Assembly: GCF_039851965.1 (NCBI RefSeq)
Contig: NZ_CP156674.1
Location: 992,001 to 1,056,000 of the forward strand
Direction of reading: 5' to 3'
Length of the DNA: 64,000 nucleotides
From: Pseudalkalibacillus hwajinpoensis
GTDB lineage: Bacteria; Bacillota; Bacilli; Bacillales; Guptibacillaceae
Shown: one piece after another, positions 24,860 to 33,609 of the stretch
How positions within the stretch are numbered: the stretch's first letter is position 1
Layout of the letters: each line of letters begins with the position of its first letter
Notes under the pieces: model-generated
The model's input: only the letters and a program-made list of their open reading frames with translations
Told to the model about the DNA's origin: nothing
The model's database searches: none
Position numbers and translations under genes: made by a program

Positions 24860-27394
24860 ATGAAAACGATTATTGAACAATATGTTTTTCAATATTTGAA
24901 AATCTTTTTGCCGGTTATTCTTTTTGCGCTGGCGGCGATTGGGATTAATGATTTTATGGGTGACATTGATGTTAGCATGCTCCGCAATGAAGTCGGTCAG
25001 TTTAATGTTGTTAAGCTGCTCATTGTGCTCGTAATCACGATGGGTGCGGTTAGCCCGATGTTCTTGTATGACTCAATCATCTTAAAAATATTACAAAGAG
25101 CCTTTCCAGCAAAACAACTAATCAAGCAGTCGTTTATTGTCAATTCTTTCTCAAATCTTTTAGGATCTGGTGGTTTAATCAGTGGGGTGCTAAGAAAGTA
25201 CTTCTATAAAGCGTATGAACGTGATAAGCGGAGATTATCTAAAACAATCACCAACGTTTCTTTCTTTTATCTGACAGGGATTTCACTCCTTGCTCTGATT
25301 ACACTGGCAGCTTACAGACATACACCTCTTTTAGTGAATATTTCATGGCTTTATGTGACTGTAACAGCGGTAGGTCTTTATTTTCCCGTTCTCTTGCTGG
25401 TTTTCTTTATTAAAAACCACAAAAACTCTACTCGCTCTATTAATTTGCAAACCAGGTTCCAGCTTATTGTTGTCTCTTTACTTGAATGGACATCCGCTTT
25501 TCTTGCTATCTGGTTACTCTCCCTAGTATTAGAGGTTAACATTTCCTTTAACGACCTCTTGCCCATTTTTATTGTGGCTTCATGTGCAGGAATTGTCAGT
25601 ATGATCCCAGGCGGTCTTGGTTCATTTGACCTTGTCTTTATTTGGGGAACACAGTATGCAGGTATTGAGGATGAGAAAGTCCTTTTCCTGCTAATTTTAT
25701 ATCGGATCGGCTATCTGTTCTTCCCTTTCTTATTAGCTACGATCTTATTCATAAGAGATTATTGGGAAAAGTGGAATGCATCCTGGGATAACTTACCGAT
25801 GGCGCTGATTCAGAGATTCAGCCACGTTTTATTAACCGTATTAGTATTTGCGTCAGGGCTGATTTTACTTTTATCTGCCGCCTTGCCTGGAATAATAGAC
25901 AGGTTAAAAGTTCTTGAGCACGTTCTTACAACTCCTGTTATGGCAAATTTATCTCACCAGCTTTCTGTTGCGGCTGGTTTCGCCTTGCTCGGGTTATCGA
26001 GAGGGATTGAATATAAAGTAAAGCGGGCTTATCTAATAACCATTGTCGTCTTGTTTTCTGCAGCATTCTTCACATTTTCCAAAGGAATTGACTATGAGGA
26101 AGCCATCTTTTTACTGATCGTTGCCTTTATCCTTGGAATGTCAAAGTCTCGCTTCTACCGAGAAAGCTATGTAGTAACGTGGAGTAAGATGTTCTTTGAT
26201 GGAATATTAATCTTACTCATAACATTCATGTACGTGTTGATTGGCTATTTAAGTCTACCTTCAACAAAGGGCACAATACCATCACGGGTCATGCCTTACA
26301 TTATTACCGATTATCATAATTTGTTCTATAGTGCATTCATTGGTTTAATGATCGCCTTACTTGTTTTTGCAATTGGGTATTTCGTTGTGAAACCAAATAA
26401 ATGGGTGATGGAATCTTCAAGGAATCAAGAGGAAAAGATTCTAGATCACCTCATGACATATGGAGGAAATACCTTAACACACTTAATTTTTTTACATGAT
26501 AAATATGTGTTCTGGAATTCCAAAAGCAATGTTCTATTTTGTTTTCAAAAATCAGCAGATAAGCTCGTAGTTCTTGGAGATCCCATCGGTGAGAAAGAAG
26601 AGTTCCCTCTTGCCATAGAAGAGTTTCAGCAAATGGCAGATCTTCACGGATATTCGCCAGTTTTCTATGAAGTTAGTAACACCTTGCTTCCAACCCTTCA
26701 TGAAAACGGCTTTGGCTTTTTTAAGCTTGGTGAGGAGGCATTTGTTGTCTTGGATCGCTTCACCCTTTCCGGAAAGAAAATGAAAGGGTTAAGAGCAGTT
26801 AAAAATAAATTTGAACGCGAGAATTTTCTTTTTGAAATCGTAAAACCACCCCATAGTGATGAGCTGCTAAATAAATTAAAGGAAGTATCAGACGAATGGC
26901 TTCATGGAAGAAAAGAAAAAGGGTATTCGTTAGGTTTCTTTGATGAAGATTACCTGAATAAGTCAGAGATTTCCATTATGAAAGAAAACGGTACAGATAT
27001 TATCGCTTTTACAAGTCTGATGCCAGTCTATGATCAGAATGAGACAGTTTCTGTCGATTTAATGCGTTTCAAACAATGTGCCCCGTCTGGAACAATGGAC
27101 TTTATTTTTCTCTCCTTATTCGAATGGGCGAAAGAAGAAGGCTATACGAACTTTAATTTAGGAATGGCCCCACTTTCTAACGTAGGGCGATCCAAATTTT
27201 CTTTTTTAAGTGAACGAATTGCTTCCCAAATTTTCCTCCACGGTCACGTTTTCTATCATTTCCAGGGCCTAAGGAAATTCAAAGGGAAATATGCTCATAC
27301 CTGGGAACAGAAATACCTGGCGTATCGAAAAAAATCCTCACTGCCGTTTACAATGGCACAGGTTTCGCTTTTGATTGGAAGGAAAAGAAAATGA
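24860..27394 (+). CDS. mprF: Phosphatidylglycerol lysyltransferase/flippase MprF
   Basis: An ~844-residue bifunctional membrane protein: an N-terminal flippase of about 14 helices with the conserved SIIPGGLGSFD-like stretch (SMIPGGLGSFDLVFIWG), and a C-terminal DUF2156 GNAT-fold domain (DRFTLSGKKMKGLRAVKNKF; NFNLGMAPLSNVGRSKFSFL) that adds lysine to phosphatidylglycerol. It lowers surface negative charge and protects against cationic peptides and daptomycin. ATG 24860 is preferred over 24854 because AGGAG is spaced six bases from it. Palindromic repeats flank both ends. Confidence 0.95.
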   Translation: MKTIIEQYVFQYLKIFLPVILFALAAIGINDFMGDIDVSMLRNEVGQFNVVKLLIVLVITMGAVSPMFLYDSIILKILQRAFPAKQLIKQSFIVNSFSNLLGSGGLISGVLRKYFYKAYERDKRRLSKTITNVSFFYLTGISLLALITLAAYRHTPLLVNISWLYVTVTAVGLYFPVLLLVFFIKNHKNSTRSINLQTRFQLIVVSLLEWTSAFLAIWLLSLVLEVNISFNDLLPIFIVASCAGIVSMIPGGLGSFDLVFIWGTQYAGIEDEKVLFLLILYRIGYLFFPFLLATILFIRDYWEKWNASWDNLPMALIQRFSHVLLTVLVFASGLILLLSAALPGIIDRLKVLEHVLTTPVMANLSHQLSVAAGFALLGLSRGIEYKVKRAYLITIVVLFSAAFFTFSKGIDYEEAIFLLIVAFILGMSKSRFYRESYVVTWSKMFFDGILILLITFMYVLIGYLSLPSTKGTIPSRVMPYIITDYHNLFYSAFIGLMIALLVFAIGYFVVKPNKWVMESSRNQEEKILDHLMTYGGNTLTHLIFLHDKYVFWNSKSNVLFCFQKSADKLVVLGDPIGEKEEFPLAIEEFQQMADLHGYSPVFYEVSNTLLPTLHENGFGFFKLGEEAFVVLDRFTLSGKKMKGLRAVKNKFERENFLFEIVKPPHSDELLNKLKEVSDEWLHGRKEKGYSLGFFDEDYLNKSEISIMKENGTDIIAFTSLMPVYDQNETVSVDLMRFKQCAPSGTMDFIFLSLFEWAKEEGYTNFNLGMAPLSNVGRSKFSFLSERIASQIFLHGHVFYHFQGLRKFKGKYAHTWEQKYLAYRKKSSLPFTMAQVSLLIGRKRK

Positions 27395-27402
27395 AAGGTA
27401 GG

Positions 27403-27430
27403 AGGGGGTCAGACACGTGTCTGACCCCCT
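27403..27430. repeat. Dispersed palindromic element, copy 6
   Basis: Perfect 28-nt palindrome (half-site AGGGGGTCAGACAC) eight nt after the mprF stop. Confidence 0.95.
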
Positions 27431-27468
27431 TATATGGCCTTATGTATCTTCAAATATCAACTAGATAT

Positions 27469-27942
27469 TCAGTTCAATCTCTTTACAAAGACAACCCGCT
27501 CTCGCTCTGGCCCGTCATAGTTCGAGTGAACCGCAATTCCATTAACCACACGATTACCACCCTCGATTTCAAATCCCATCCTGATGTGATAAGCAATTGA
27601 TGTTTTATTGACAGGAGACGTCACACACCTAACCAAACTGCGACCATATACCTTAACCGTCTTGAAAAACTCATGATAGAGCTGTTTTCCGATGTTGCAC
27701 CCCCTGTGTGCCGGGTGAACACCAGCAAAATGAATATACCCTTCTTGAAGATGAGTTTGTGATAAGAAACCAACCAGAAAGCCTATAATCTCCCCGTCCT
27801 TTTCTGCAATGAAACTCGTATTTGTAAAGTGATCAAAGAACAATTTAGGCAACATATCCGTCATTTGTCTTCCATTCCACCACTTGTTAATTAGGGGGGA
27901 TATGACATAGTAGTCTGATTGTTTGATGTTTCGAATTTCCAT
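27469..27942 (-). CDS. GNAT-family N-acetyltransferase
   Basis: A 157-residue acetyltransferase. Acetyl-CoA-binding motif A is FAGVHPAHRGCNIGKQLYHE (R/QxxGxG/A form), with preceding strand FIAEKDGEIIGFLVGFLS and the C-terminal SIAYHIRMGFEIEGG. ATG 27942 is chosen because GGAGG lies five bases upstream; a TTG at 27954 is in frame. Substrate unknown. It converges with mprF across repeat copy 6. Confidence 0.88.
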   Translation of the reverse strand: MEIRNIKQSDYYVISPLINKWWNGRQMTDMLPKLFFDHFTNTSFIAEKDGEIIGFLVGFLSQTHLQEGYIHFAGVHPAHRGCNIGKQLYHEFFKTVKVYGRSLVRCVTSPVNKTSIAYHIRMGFEIEGGNRVVNGIAVHSNYDGPERERVVFVKRLN

Positions 27943-28036
27943 AAAACCCTCCAATTTAGTCTTATCTTTATGAAGAACCTCGGCTCAGTCTACATATTCA
28001 TCACTTAGATTACTTAAATATCTAGCCATTTCTATT

Positions 28037-28150
28037 TTACCTTTTTACGATCGCAATACCATTACTAGTTTCATAGATCGCAGTGATCTTTTCAGTGGTA
28101 TGGTTTACCCACCCAACAGAATGATTAACTTTCATCATTCCTTCAACCAT
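28037..28150 (-). other. Short open frame in the 27943-28216 intergenic region, unsupported
   Basis: A 37-codon frame (MVEGMMKVNHSVGWVNHTTE and on) without a ribosome site. A neighbouring frame just upstream reads DENQIIQWLKE before a stop, so this may be the remnant of one small gene. I do not recognise it. Confidence 0.2.
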
Positions 28151-28216
28151 TGAATGATTTGATTTTCATCAGTTCCATCCTTTTTCAAAATGATTCAAAA
28201 GTGTTTAAGCGTTTAC

Positions 28217-28696
28217 TCACCCTACCTCTACTACAACCGTTCCAAATAATTCCCCACCTACAAAAGCTTTCATCTGCCAGATGCCACTAGAAGGGAGACC
28301 CATTTGTGAAGGTATATGAGCATCTGCGCCATTATTCGCCCCGGCTAATTCTCTCTCTTCAACAACTATTATTTCTTCACCTGTTTCTTTATTTATCGCT
28401 ACAACTTCAAATGGTCCATCCAGCTCTTCTTCCTCTCCCCACAAATGCTACATGTATTTGTTTTGCTCACCCGCTTTGAATCGCGTGTTAGATCCATATA
28501 TAAAGCCGATCCTTCCTTCTTCACCAAGCATCGAGTAAGATTCAGATTCAAAGGTTTGACTGCCTTCGGCTTTATTCGCTTCTTTAACTGGCTCTTTACT
28601 GAGGTTATCTCCTTTATCATTGACACTTTCATTTCCAGTACAGCCAATTAGAATAGAAAGTATCAGCAATGGAAAGACCTTCATTGCTTTCTTCAT
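28217..28696 (-). pseudogene. DUF4871-like lipoprotein interrupted by an in-frame TAG
   Basis: Type II signal peptide (MKKAMKVFPLLILSILIGC) followed by a short secreted domain with GEEGRIGFIYGSNTRF. The frame reads NKYM, then TAG at 28448-28450, then HLWGEEEELDGPFEVVAINK and on to a clean stop, all in the same frame. The natural residue is probably Trp (KYMWHLWG), so one G-to-A change (TGG to TAG) explains the break. It resembles the DUF4871 family of Bacillus lipoproteins, from memory. The downstream part could restart at TTG 28444 but would lack export. Confidence 0.82.
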
Positions 28697-28722
28697 TTCT
28701 CAAATGCTCCTCTCTATAACAT

Positions 28723-28920
28723 TTATCCAAAAAACTTATCATACTTGTCAATTTGATCAGGATGTAATCCTGTACTTCTCTGCGCATCTCTCTGCATGGT
28801 TTGATTACATTCCTTGCAAACATAACTCGAGCCTGGATTCTGTTTTATTTTTCGATACTGTGAATCAGATGGACCTATGCTATATTTTTCCTTACAGAAA
28901 AAGCATGTCGTTTCAATCAT
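28723..28920 (-). CDS. YlaI-like small zinc-ribbon protein (DUF2197)
   Basis: A 65-residue protein with two CxxC pairs (CFFCKEKY near residue 6, CKECNQTM near 35) predicting one bound zinc, and a charged C-terminal helix. Size and spacing resemble B. subtilis YlaI. It starts 27 nt upstream of the DUF4871-like lipoprotein gene on the same strand. Function unknown. Confidence 0.78.
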   Translation of the reverse strand: MIETTCFFCKEKYSIGPSDSQYRKIKQNPGSSYVCKECNQTMQRDAQRSTGLHPDQIDKYDKFFG

Positions 28921-28988
28921 CTTTAATCTCCCATTATACGTTTTATTTGTAACTACTTCTAGAAAAAGGAATATTCACCTACTTAAAT

Positions 28989-29680
28989 TTAAGGGGGGTC
29001 AGACAAGTGGATTTCTTGATTCTCATTTATGGATGCGAAGAAGATACTATTTAACTTCATTACACCTTTTTCTGCGAATTTAGTTTTTAACCAACTCTCA
29101 CTTAATCCTAAGTCAGCAAGTACCTCACTATAAATCTTCCCTTCACTTACGACTGGATACGCAATTCCGCCAGATTTAGATTGAATCCCTAACTCTTCTT
29201 TAGTAACGTAATTTTTATTTGTTTGTCTAAATACAGATAAGTTTCCGTTTGCTTTTACTATCGCAAGTTCTACTTCACTTACATCAAAGATATCCTTTTC
29301 ACGTAACATTTGAAGTATATTGTCTATTGAATAACGAATGCTTTTTATATAACCGACAAGGAATGTACCATTTTTCATCACCGCTGTTGGTTCAAAAGTA
29401 ATTAATTTACCTACCTTGCGCTTTTTAAGTACTATACTAGAAATGATTCGTTGAAATTCTCCCATTGCAATGACAGTGGTAGCGGTATGGATATGTTCAA
29501 TTTTAGGATCAGCAATATCTGCTCCCACAACCGCTCCTAACGTAATTATAATCAAAAAATCAAACACAGGTAATTCTCCAATTGATCGCTTTCCCATGAA
29601 AATAGTAACGATCAATAACAAAGGTAAAATGTAATAATTCTTCCATAAATCATCAAGGTCTCTTTTATTGTTTCCAACAT
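28989..29680 (-). pseudogene. DUF421 (YetF-family) membrane protein, one-base frameshift
   Basis: The downstream frame (LLLIVTIFMGKRSIGELPVF to the DUF421 domain) lacks a proper N-terminus. The missing first helix is in another frame from ATG 29680 (GAGGGG upstream): MLETIKETLMIYGRIITFYL. The frames meet near 29620-29630, where one extra T in CTTTG would join them. The C-terminus IHLSDPP is encoded by a decayed copy of the palindromic element, which also provides the position of the stop. A translated shorter form from TTG 29621 cannot be excluded. Confidence 0.82.
28993..29009. repeat. Dispersed palindromic element, copy 7 (half only)
   Basis: GGGGGGTCAGACAAGTG: one arm and the centre, with one change; the second arm is lost. 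Encodes HLSDPP at the end of the DUF421 gene. Confidence 0.75.
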
Positions 29681-29786
29681 CAATTACCCCTCTTTAATTT
29701 AACGGTTTTTAAAGATGAAACCTTATTTACTTCATCGAAGAGATCTCATTCATTATTTGATAACATCACCTGATTTATTCCTTTAA

Positions 29787-29836
29787 AGAGGAGAGGATGG
29801 GGGTCAGACACGTGTCTGACCCCCATCCTCTCCTCT
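29787..29836. repeat. Dispersed palindromic element, copy 8 (50-nt perfect palindrome)
   Basis: The longest copy: the core is extended by GAGAGGAT arms, giving 25 uninterrupted base pairs. It ends three nt before the pentapeptide gene stop, on its downstream side. Confidence 0.96.
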
Positions 29837-29839
29837 CTA

Positions 29840-30487
29840 TCATTCAACTACCTTCAACCCCAACAACTTCGCAAACCCAATCGCTTGTTCAGCTGAAACT
29901 TCACACCCGTCCAGACTATCAAGCGCAACATGGATCCGCTCGAATGTACACGTACTAATATCGACTCCCTTTAGTAGCGTTTGTGCAAAATTCACATCGT
30001 TAAGATTACATTTAGAAAACGTCGCCTTGGTAAACATGCAGTCGTGATAGTTCGCACTCTGTAACGATGTCTCTTTAAACACTACCTGCTTAAGACGAGC
30101 ATCCACAAAGCTACTTAAATTTCCCATGCAATTAATGAACGATACATTCCCCAAATTCGCCTCAGAAAAATCAGTCCCCATTAACTTGCAGTCTTTAAAT
30201 GTGACACGATGAATAATACCTTCTTTAAAACTTGCATTCGAAAGATTACAATTTTCAAAAATCACATCGATCATATCGACCCGATTGAACAAAGCATTCG
30301 TAAACGTCACATTTTTAAAAACCACTTTCGATAGAACGACTTGATCCAGCTCTACGTCATCTACACCTTCACCCGTAATCTTACAATTCATTAAATGAAG
30401 ATCTTCGTCACGATAAATATTGCGAAAACTCCCCTCTTCTAATACTGGGGGTATTTTCGGAAGCTCAAGCTTAATTTTTTTGCCCAT
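29840..30487 (-). CDS. Pentapeptide-repeat protein
   Basis: A 215-residue protein whose residues ~45-190 are A(D/N)LxX-type repeats (VVFKNVTFTNALFNRVDM, IFENCNLSNASFKEGI, CKLMGTDFSEANLGNVSFIN), predicting a right-handed quadrilateral beta-helix. Qnr-like members mimic DNA and protect gyrase, but many have no known role. ATG 30487 follows GAAGGG. The short C-terminal helix (AEQAIGFAKLLGLKVV) could be a dimer contact. Its terminator function appears to be filled by repeat copy 8. Confidence 0.9.
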   Translation of the reverse strand: MGKKIKLELPKIPPVLEEGSFRNIYRDEDLHLMNCKITGEGVDDVELDQVVLSKVVFKNVTFTNALFNRVDMIDVIFENCNLSNASFKEGIIHRVTFKDCKLMGTDFSEANLGNVSFINCMGNLSSFVDARLKQVVFKETSLQSANYHDCMFTKATFSKCNLNDVNFAQTLLKGVDISTCTFERIHVALDSLDGCEVSAEQAIGFAKLLGLKVVE

Positions 30488-30646
30488 ATTAACACCCTTC
30501 ACTCGTTTCATTTGGATATTAAGAAAGATATCATACGATGGGGATCAATATAAGTCTGTCATTTTATTATTGGTTGTGTCTCGGCACTAATTTGCGCTAA
30601 CACAAAAAGACTTCTATAGTTTAGAAGCCTTTTCAAAAAATTCTCT

Positions 30647-31132
30647 TCAATTAGGTGGTTCCGCCTCAAATTCATCTTTAAAAAACCATTTATAGAATAG
30701 TCTTGAAAGGTAATTCGTCATTCCAAGTGTCAAGAAGCTCCAATACCATTTCCATTTAACATATTTAATAATATTTGTGTACCTTTCCGCTAACACCTCA
30801 CCACATGTGATTAACCCTACATGAAAAAGGTAATAAACGAATTTAATGAATTTGTTGCGGTTCTCTGGATAATTCAAATTAAATATCGCACAAAAAGCAG
30901 GATAGATAAAGTATTCAAAAGTGAAGCTCATTTTATTTGATTTCTTAAATAACCGAACAGGATATTTGATTAACCCTTTTTCAACAACAAGAAGCCCAAA
31001 AAACCATGATATACATTGCTTAGAGAACATGACCAGAATTCCCTGTCTCAGTTTATTTCTCGGTATAAATTTATATAGAAGTACACCTGTAACAATCCAA
31101 ATGAAATAGAGAATACATTTATCTTTTGACAC
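30647..31132 (-). CDS. CBO0543-family membrane protein
   Basis: A 161-residue protein with about five hydrophobic helices (ILYFIWIVTGVLLYKF; QCISWFFGLLVVEKG; EYFIYPAFCAIFNLNYP; FVYYLFHVGLITCGEVLAE). The FEYFIYPAFC/NLNYP stretch matches the CBO0543 family of Firmicutes, function unknown. The charged end has the form FKDEFEAEPPN. ATG 31132; no strong ribosome site seen. Confidence 0.75.
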   Translation of the reverse strand: MSKDKCILYFIWIVTGVLLYKFIPRNKLRQGILVMFSKQCISWFFGLLVVEKGLIKYPVRLFKKSNKMSFTFEYFIYPAFCAIFNLNYPENRNKFIKFVYYLFHVGLITCGEVLAERYTNIIKYVKWKWYWSFLTLGMTNYLSRLFYKWFFKDEFEAEPPN

Positions 31133-31210
31133 GGCACATGACCTCCTCTATCCTACTAATGTTTCCAATTTCAGAACATCAATACGTTAGAAGTTAGGAT
31201 AAATATGTTT

Positions 31211-31636
31211 CTACTCCACCTCAAGCGCCATCTTCAAATACTCCACAAATAGAATCGATTGCTCCTTCAGGTGAATATCTTCTTCTGGAAGGATCGCATG
31301 ATCAAGCGCAAGTCCATCAATGAAAGAAACAATCGAACGAGCAATAGTAGCGCTCGAGTACTTCCTGCTAAACTCACCGCTCTCCTGCCCGGCCTGTATC
31401 ACATCGTCATACACCTTAAAGCCAAGGTAATACCGCTCCTTTCCATACTTTCGTCTACGCTCATCATTACGTCCTGTGATGAAAAACTCTAAATTGCTTG
31501 GAGCGAGTGGATCCATCCTGATCCACTGCAACCCGAAGGCAGCATCAAGGCTTTCAGTACAAATGGAAACTGAATCTAGTAGTCTATTTGACAATTTGTT
31601 ATCCATAGAGGAAAAACAGATCCACCAGTATCTCAC
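31211..31636 (-). pseudogene. TetR-family regulator, C-terminal domain only
   Basis: About 125 residues of a TetR ligand-binding domain (YYLGFKVYDDVIQAGQESGE, ATIARSIVSFIDGLALDHAI) with no helix-turn-helix. Upstream of ~31636 the sequence is the start of a degraded histidine kinase on the opposite strand, so the N-terminal part was lost at this junction. No DNA-binding function is expected. Confidence 0.8.
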
Positions 31637-31649
31637 TCATGTTTTCACC

Positions 31650-33567
31650 TTACATCCCGGTCAATTTGCAGACTCCAAGCTCTCTCAAACTAATGAAACT
31701 ATCCGCTTCTCACGAATGGATCAACATCATGCTTTTATCATGTTTTTAGATAATGAAGGAACTCCTCATATGCCTCACTACAAGAAAGACGAGTTACAGG
31801 ATAAGAGCATGCCTTCCGAAGAACAACGTCAGCGCTACAACTCTTCTTGATGGCATTGCCTGCATCGATGAGCACCTGAATGTGACATCCATTAATAAAG
31901 CGCTAAGAAGAATGTTGGGGTATTCTCTTGAAGAACTTACGACCAGGAAACGAAGTGATATCGTTAGAATCCGCGGAAACTGTTCGACATCAGTTCACAT
32001 CTGCATTGAATGGACGCCCGAAAATTTACGAAATTGACGCCTCTCACCGAAATGGTCATACTATTCATCTTCAAAATCAAAACCATTCCAATTAAAATTG
32101 ATGGTGCATTCCGTGGTGCCTATAAAATCATTAAGGACATTTCTGATTATAAAAAGTCCCAACTTGAAACATTGGAACAGGCAGCTCAATTACAATCCCT
32201 TATTGATTCCATCCCTGAATTTGTGGTTTTTAAAGATGGAAATGGTCGAATTATTGAGATGAACGAATACGCTAAGTCCATCTTCAAAATTGGAGATAAA
32301 CAATATGTCGGGAAAACCTGTGAACAACTAAATTGTTACCATAATGGCACTAATCAACTTCTGCTTAATAGTGCCAAAACAGATCAAGTAGCATGGGAAA
32401 TGAAATCGAAAATTGAATATGAGCACAAGATTAAAAGACGAATGGTGAGGAAGTAACGTATGAAATTATCAAAGCCCCAACCTTCAAGCTTAATGGTAAC
32501 CGGAAATATATAATTTCCATCGGAAGAGACATCTCCATGCTTAAAAAAGTAGAAAAAGAACTCGTTTCGACAAAGGAGCTGATTGAATCAATTTTCACCA
32601 ACAATGCTGATGCGATATCTGTAAGTAACTTGAATCAAAAAATCATTAAAGTAAACCCTGCCTTCCAGCGGTTACATGGCTACAACGATGGTGACATGAT
32701 TACAAACTTGATGAATGTGTACCCTGAGGACAACAAAGCAGAAGCTGAAAAAATGATTAGCAAAGTAATGCGAGGAGAAGGTGTGGTCGATTTCGAAACC
32801 ATTCGCAAGCGAAAAGATGGATCATTAATCGATGTAAGCATCACCTATTCACCCATTAAAGATCATGAAGGAAACATTACAGCCATGTTAGCCATTACCC
32901 GAGATATTCAAGACCGTAAAAAAACCGACGAATTGCTCCTTCGCTCAGAGAAACTCTCAGCAATAGGGCAACTCTCAGCTGCGGTAGCACACGAAGTAAG
33001 AAATCCATTAACAACTAGTTTACAAGAACCGAATCAATGATGACATACTGCAACTCATGCTGTCTGAAATGGAGCGGATCGAATCAATCATTAATGAAAT
33101 TCTATCACTTGCAAGACCTCAGGCTGTTACCTACCAAGAACTGAATATCATCGCGCTCATTCGCAATGTGCTATCACTCATGGAGCCAGAAGCTCTACTT
33201 AAAAAAGTGGATTTTTATGCTACATTTCATACCCTATTTCAGACAATGTACGTTGAGAAAAACCAGATTACACAGGTGATAATGAACATCATCAAGAACG
33301 CCCGAATCGATGCCAGACGGTGGCGATATTGCCATCACTACTCACCACTCAAGCAAACATCAGATTATCAAAATTGCCGACAAGGGGGTTGGGATTCCAG
33401 AAGAAAGACTCGAGCGCCTCGGGGAGCCATTCTTTTCAAACAAAGATACAGGCACAGGACTCGGTCTTGTTGTCTGCTATAAGATTATTCATGAACACAA
33501 TGGAACGATTCATTTTGATAGCACTGTGGGTGAAGGAACAACTGTGACGATTTCTTTACCGCTATAG
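31650..33567 (+). pseudogene. PAS-domain sensor histidine kinase, multiply frameshifted
   Basis: All parts of a soluble PAS-PAS-HisKA-HATPase kinase are recognisable in order but in shifting frames. First PAS near 31830-31980 (LLDGIACIDEHLNVTSINKA), second near 32190-32380 (SLIDSIPEFVVFKDGNGRII), third near 32570-32900 (SIFTNNADAISVSNLN). The phosphoacceptor is at ~32970 (QLSAAVAHEVRNPLTT), the N-box region near 33270 (QVIMNIIKNA) and the G boxes near 33385-33470 (DKGVGIPEERL, TGTGLGLVVCY). Breaks lie near 31850, 32000-32040, 32450, 33025 and 33300. Related to Bacillus sporulation-type kinases. It overlaps the truncated TetR end region. Confidence 0.88.
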
Positions 33568-33594
33568 CGGGGTCAGAGAGGGGTCTGACCCCGC
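33567..33594. repeat. Dispersed palindromic element, copy 9 (variant centre)
   Basis: Stem GCGGGGTCAGA/TCTGACCCCGC with the centre changed to GAGGGG. It begins on the last base of the kinase TAG and lies 16 nt after the M14 stop, serving both convergent ends. Confidence 0.92.
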
Positions 33595-33609
33595 TCAGCT
33601 CTTTCCCTT

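Noticed and set aside
33310..33567. Independent small ATPase gene
   Set aside because: It is the HATPase part of the frameshifted histidine kinase, not a separate gene.
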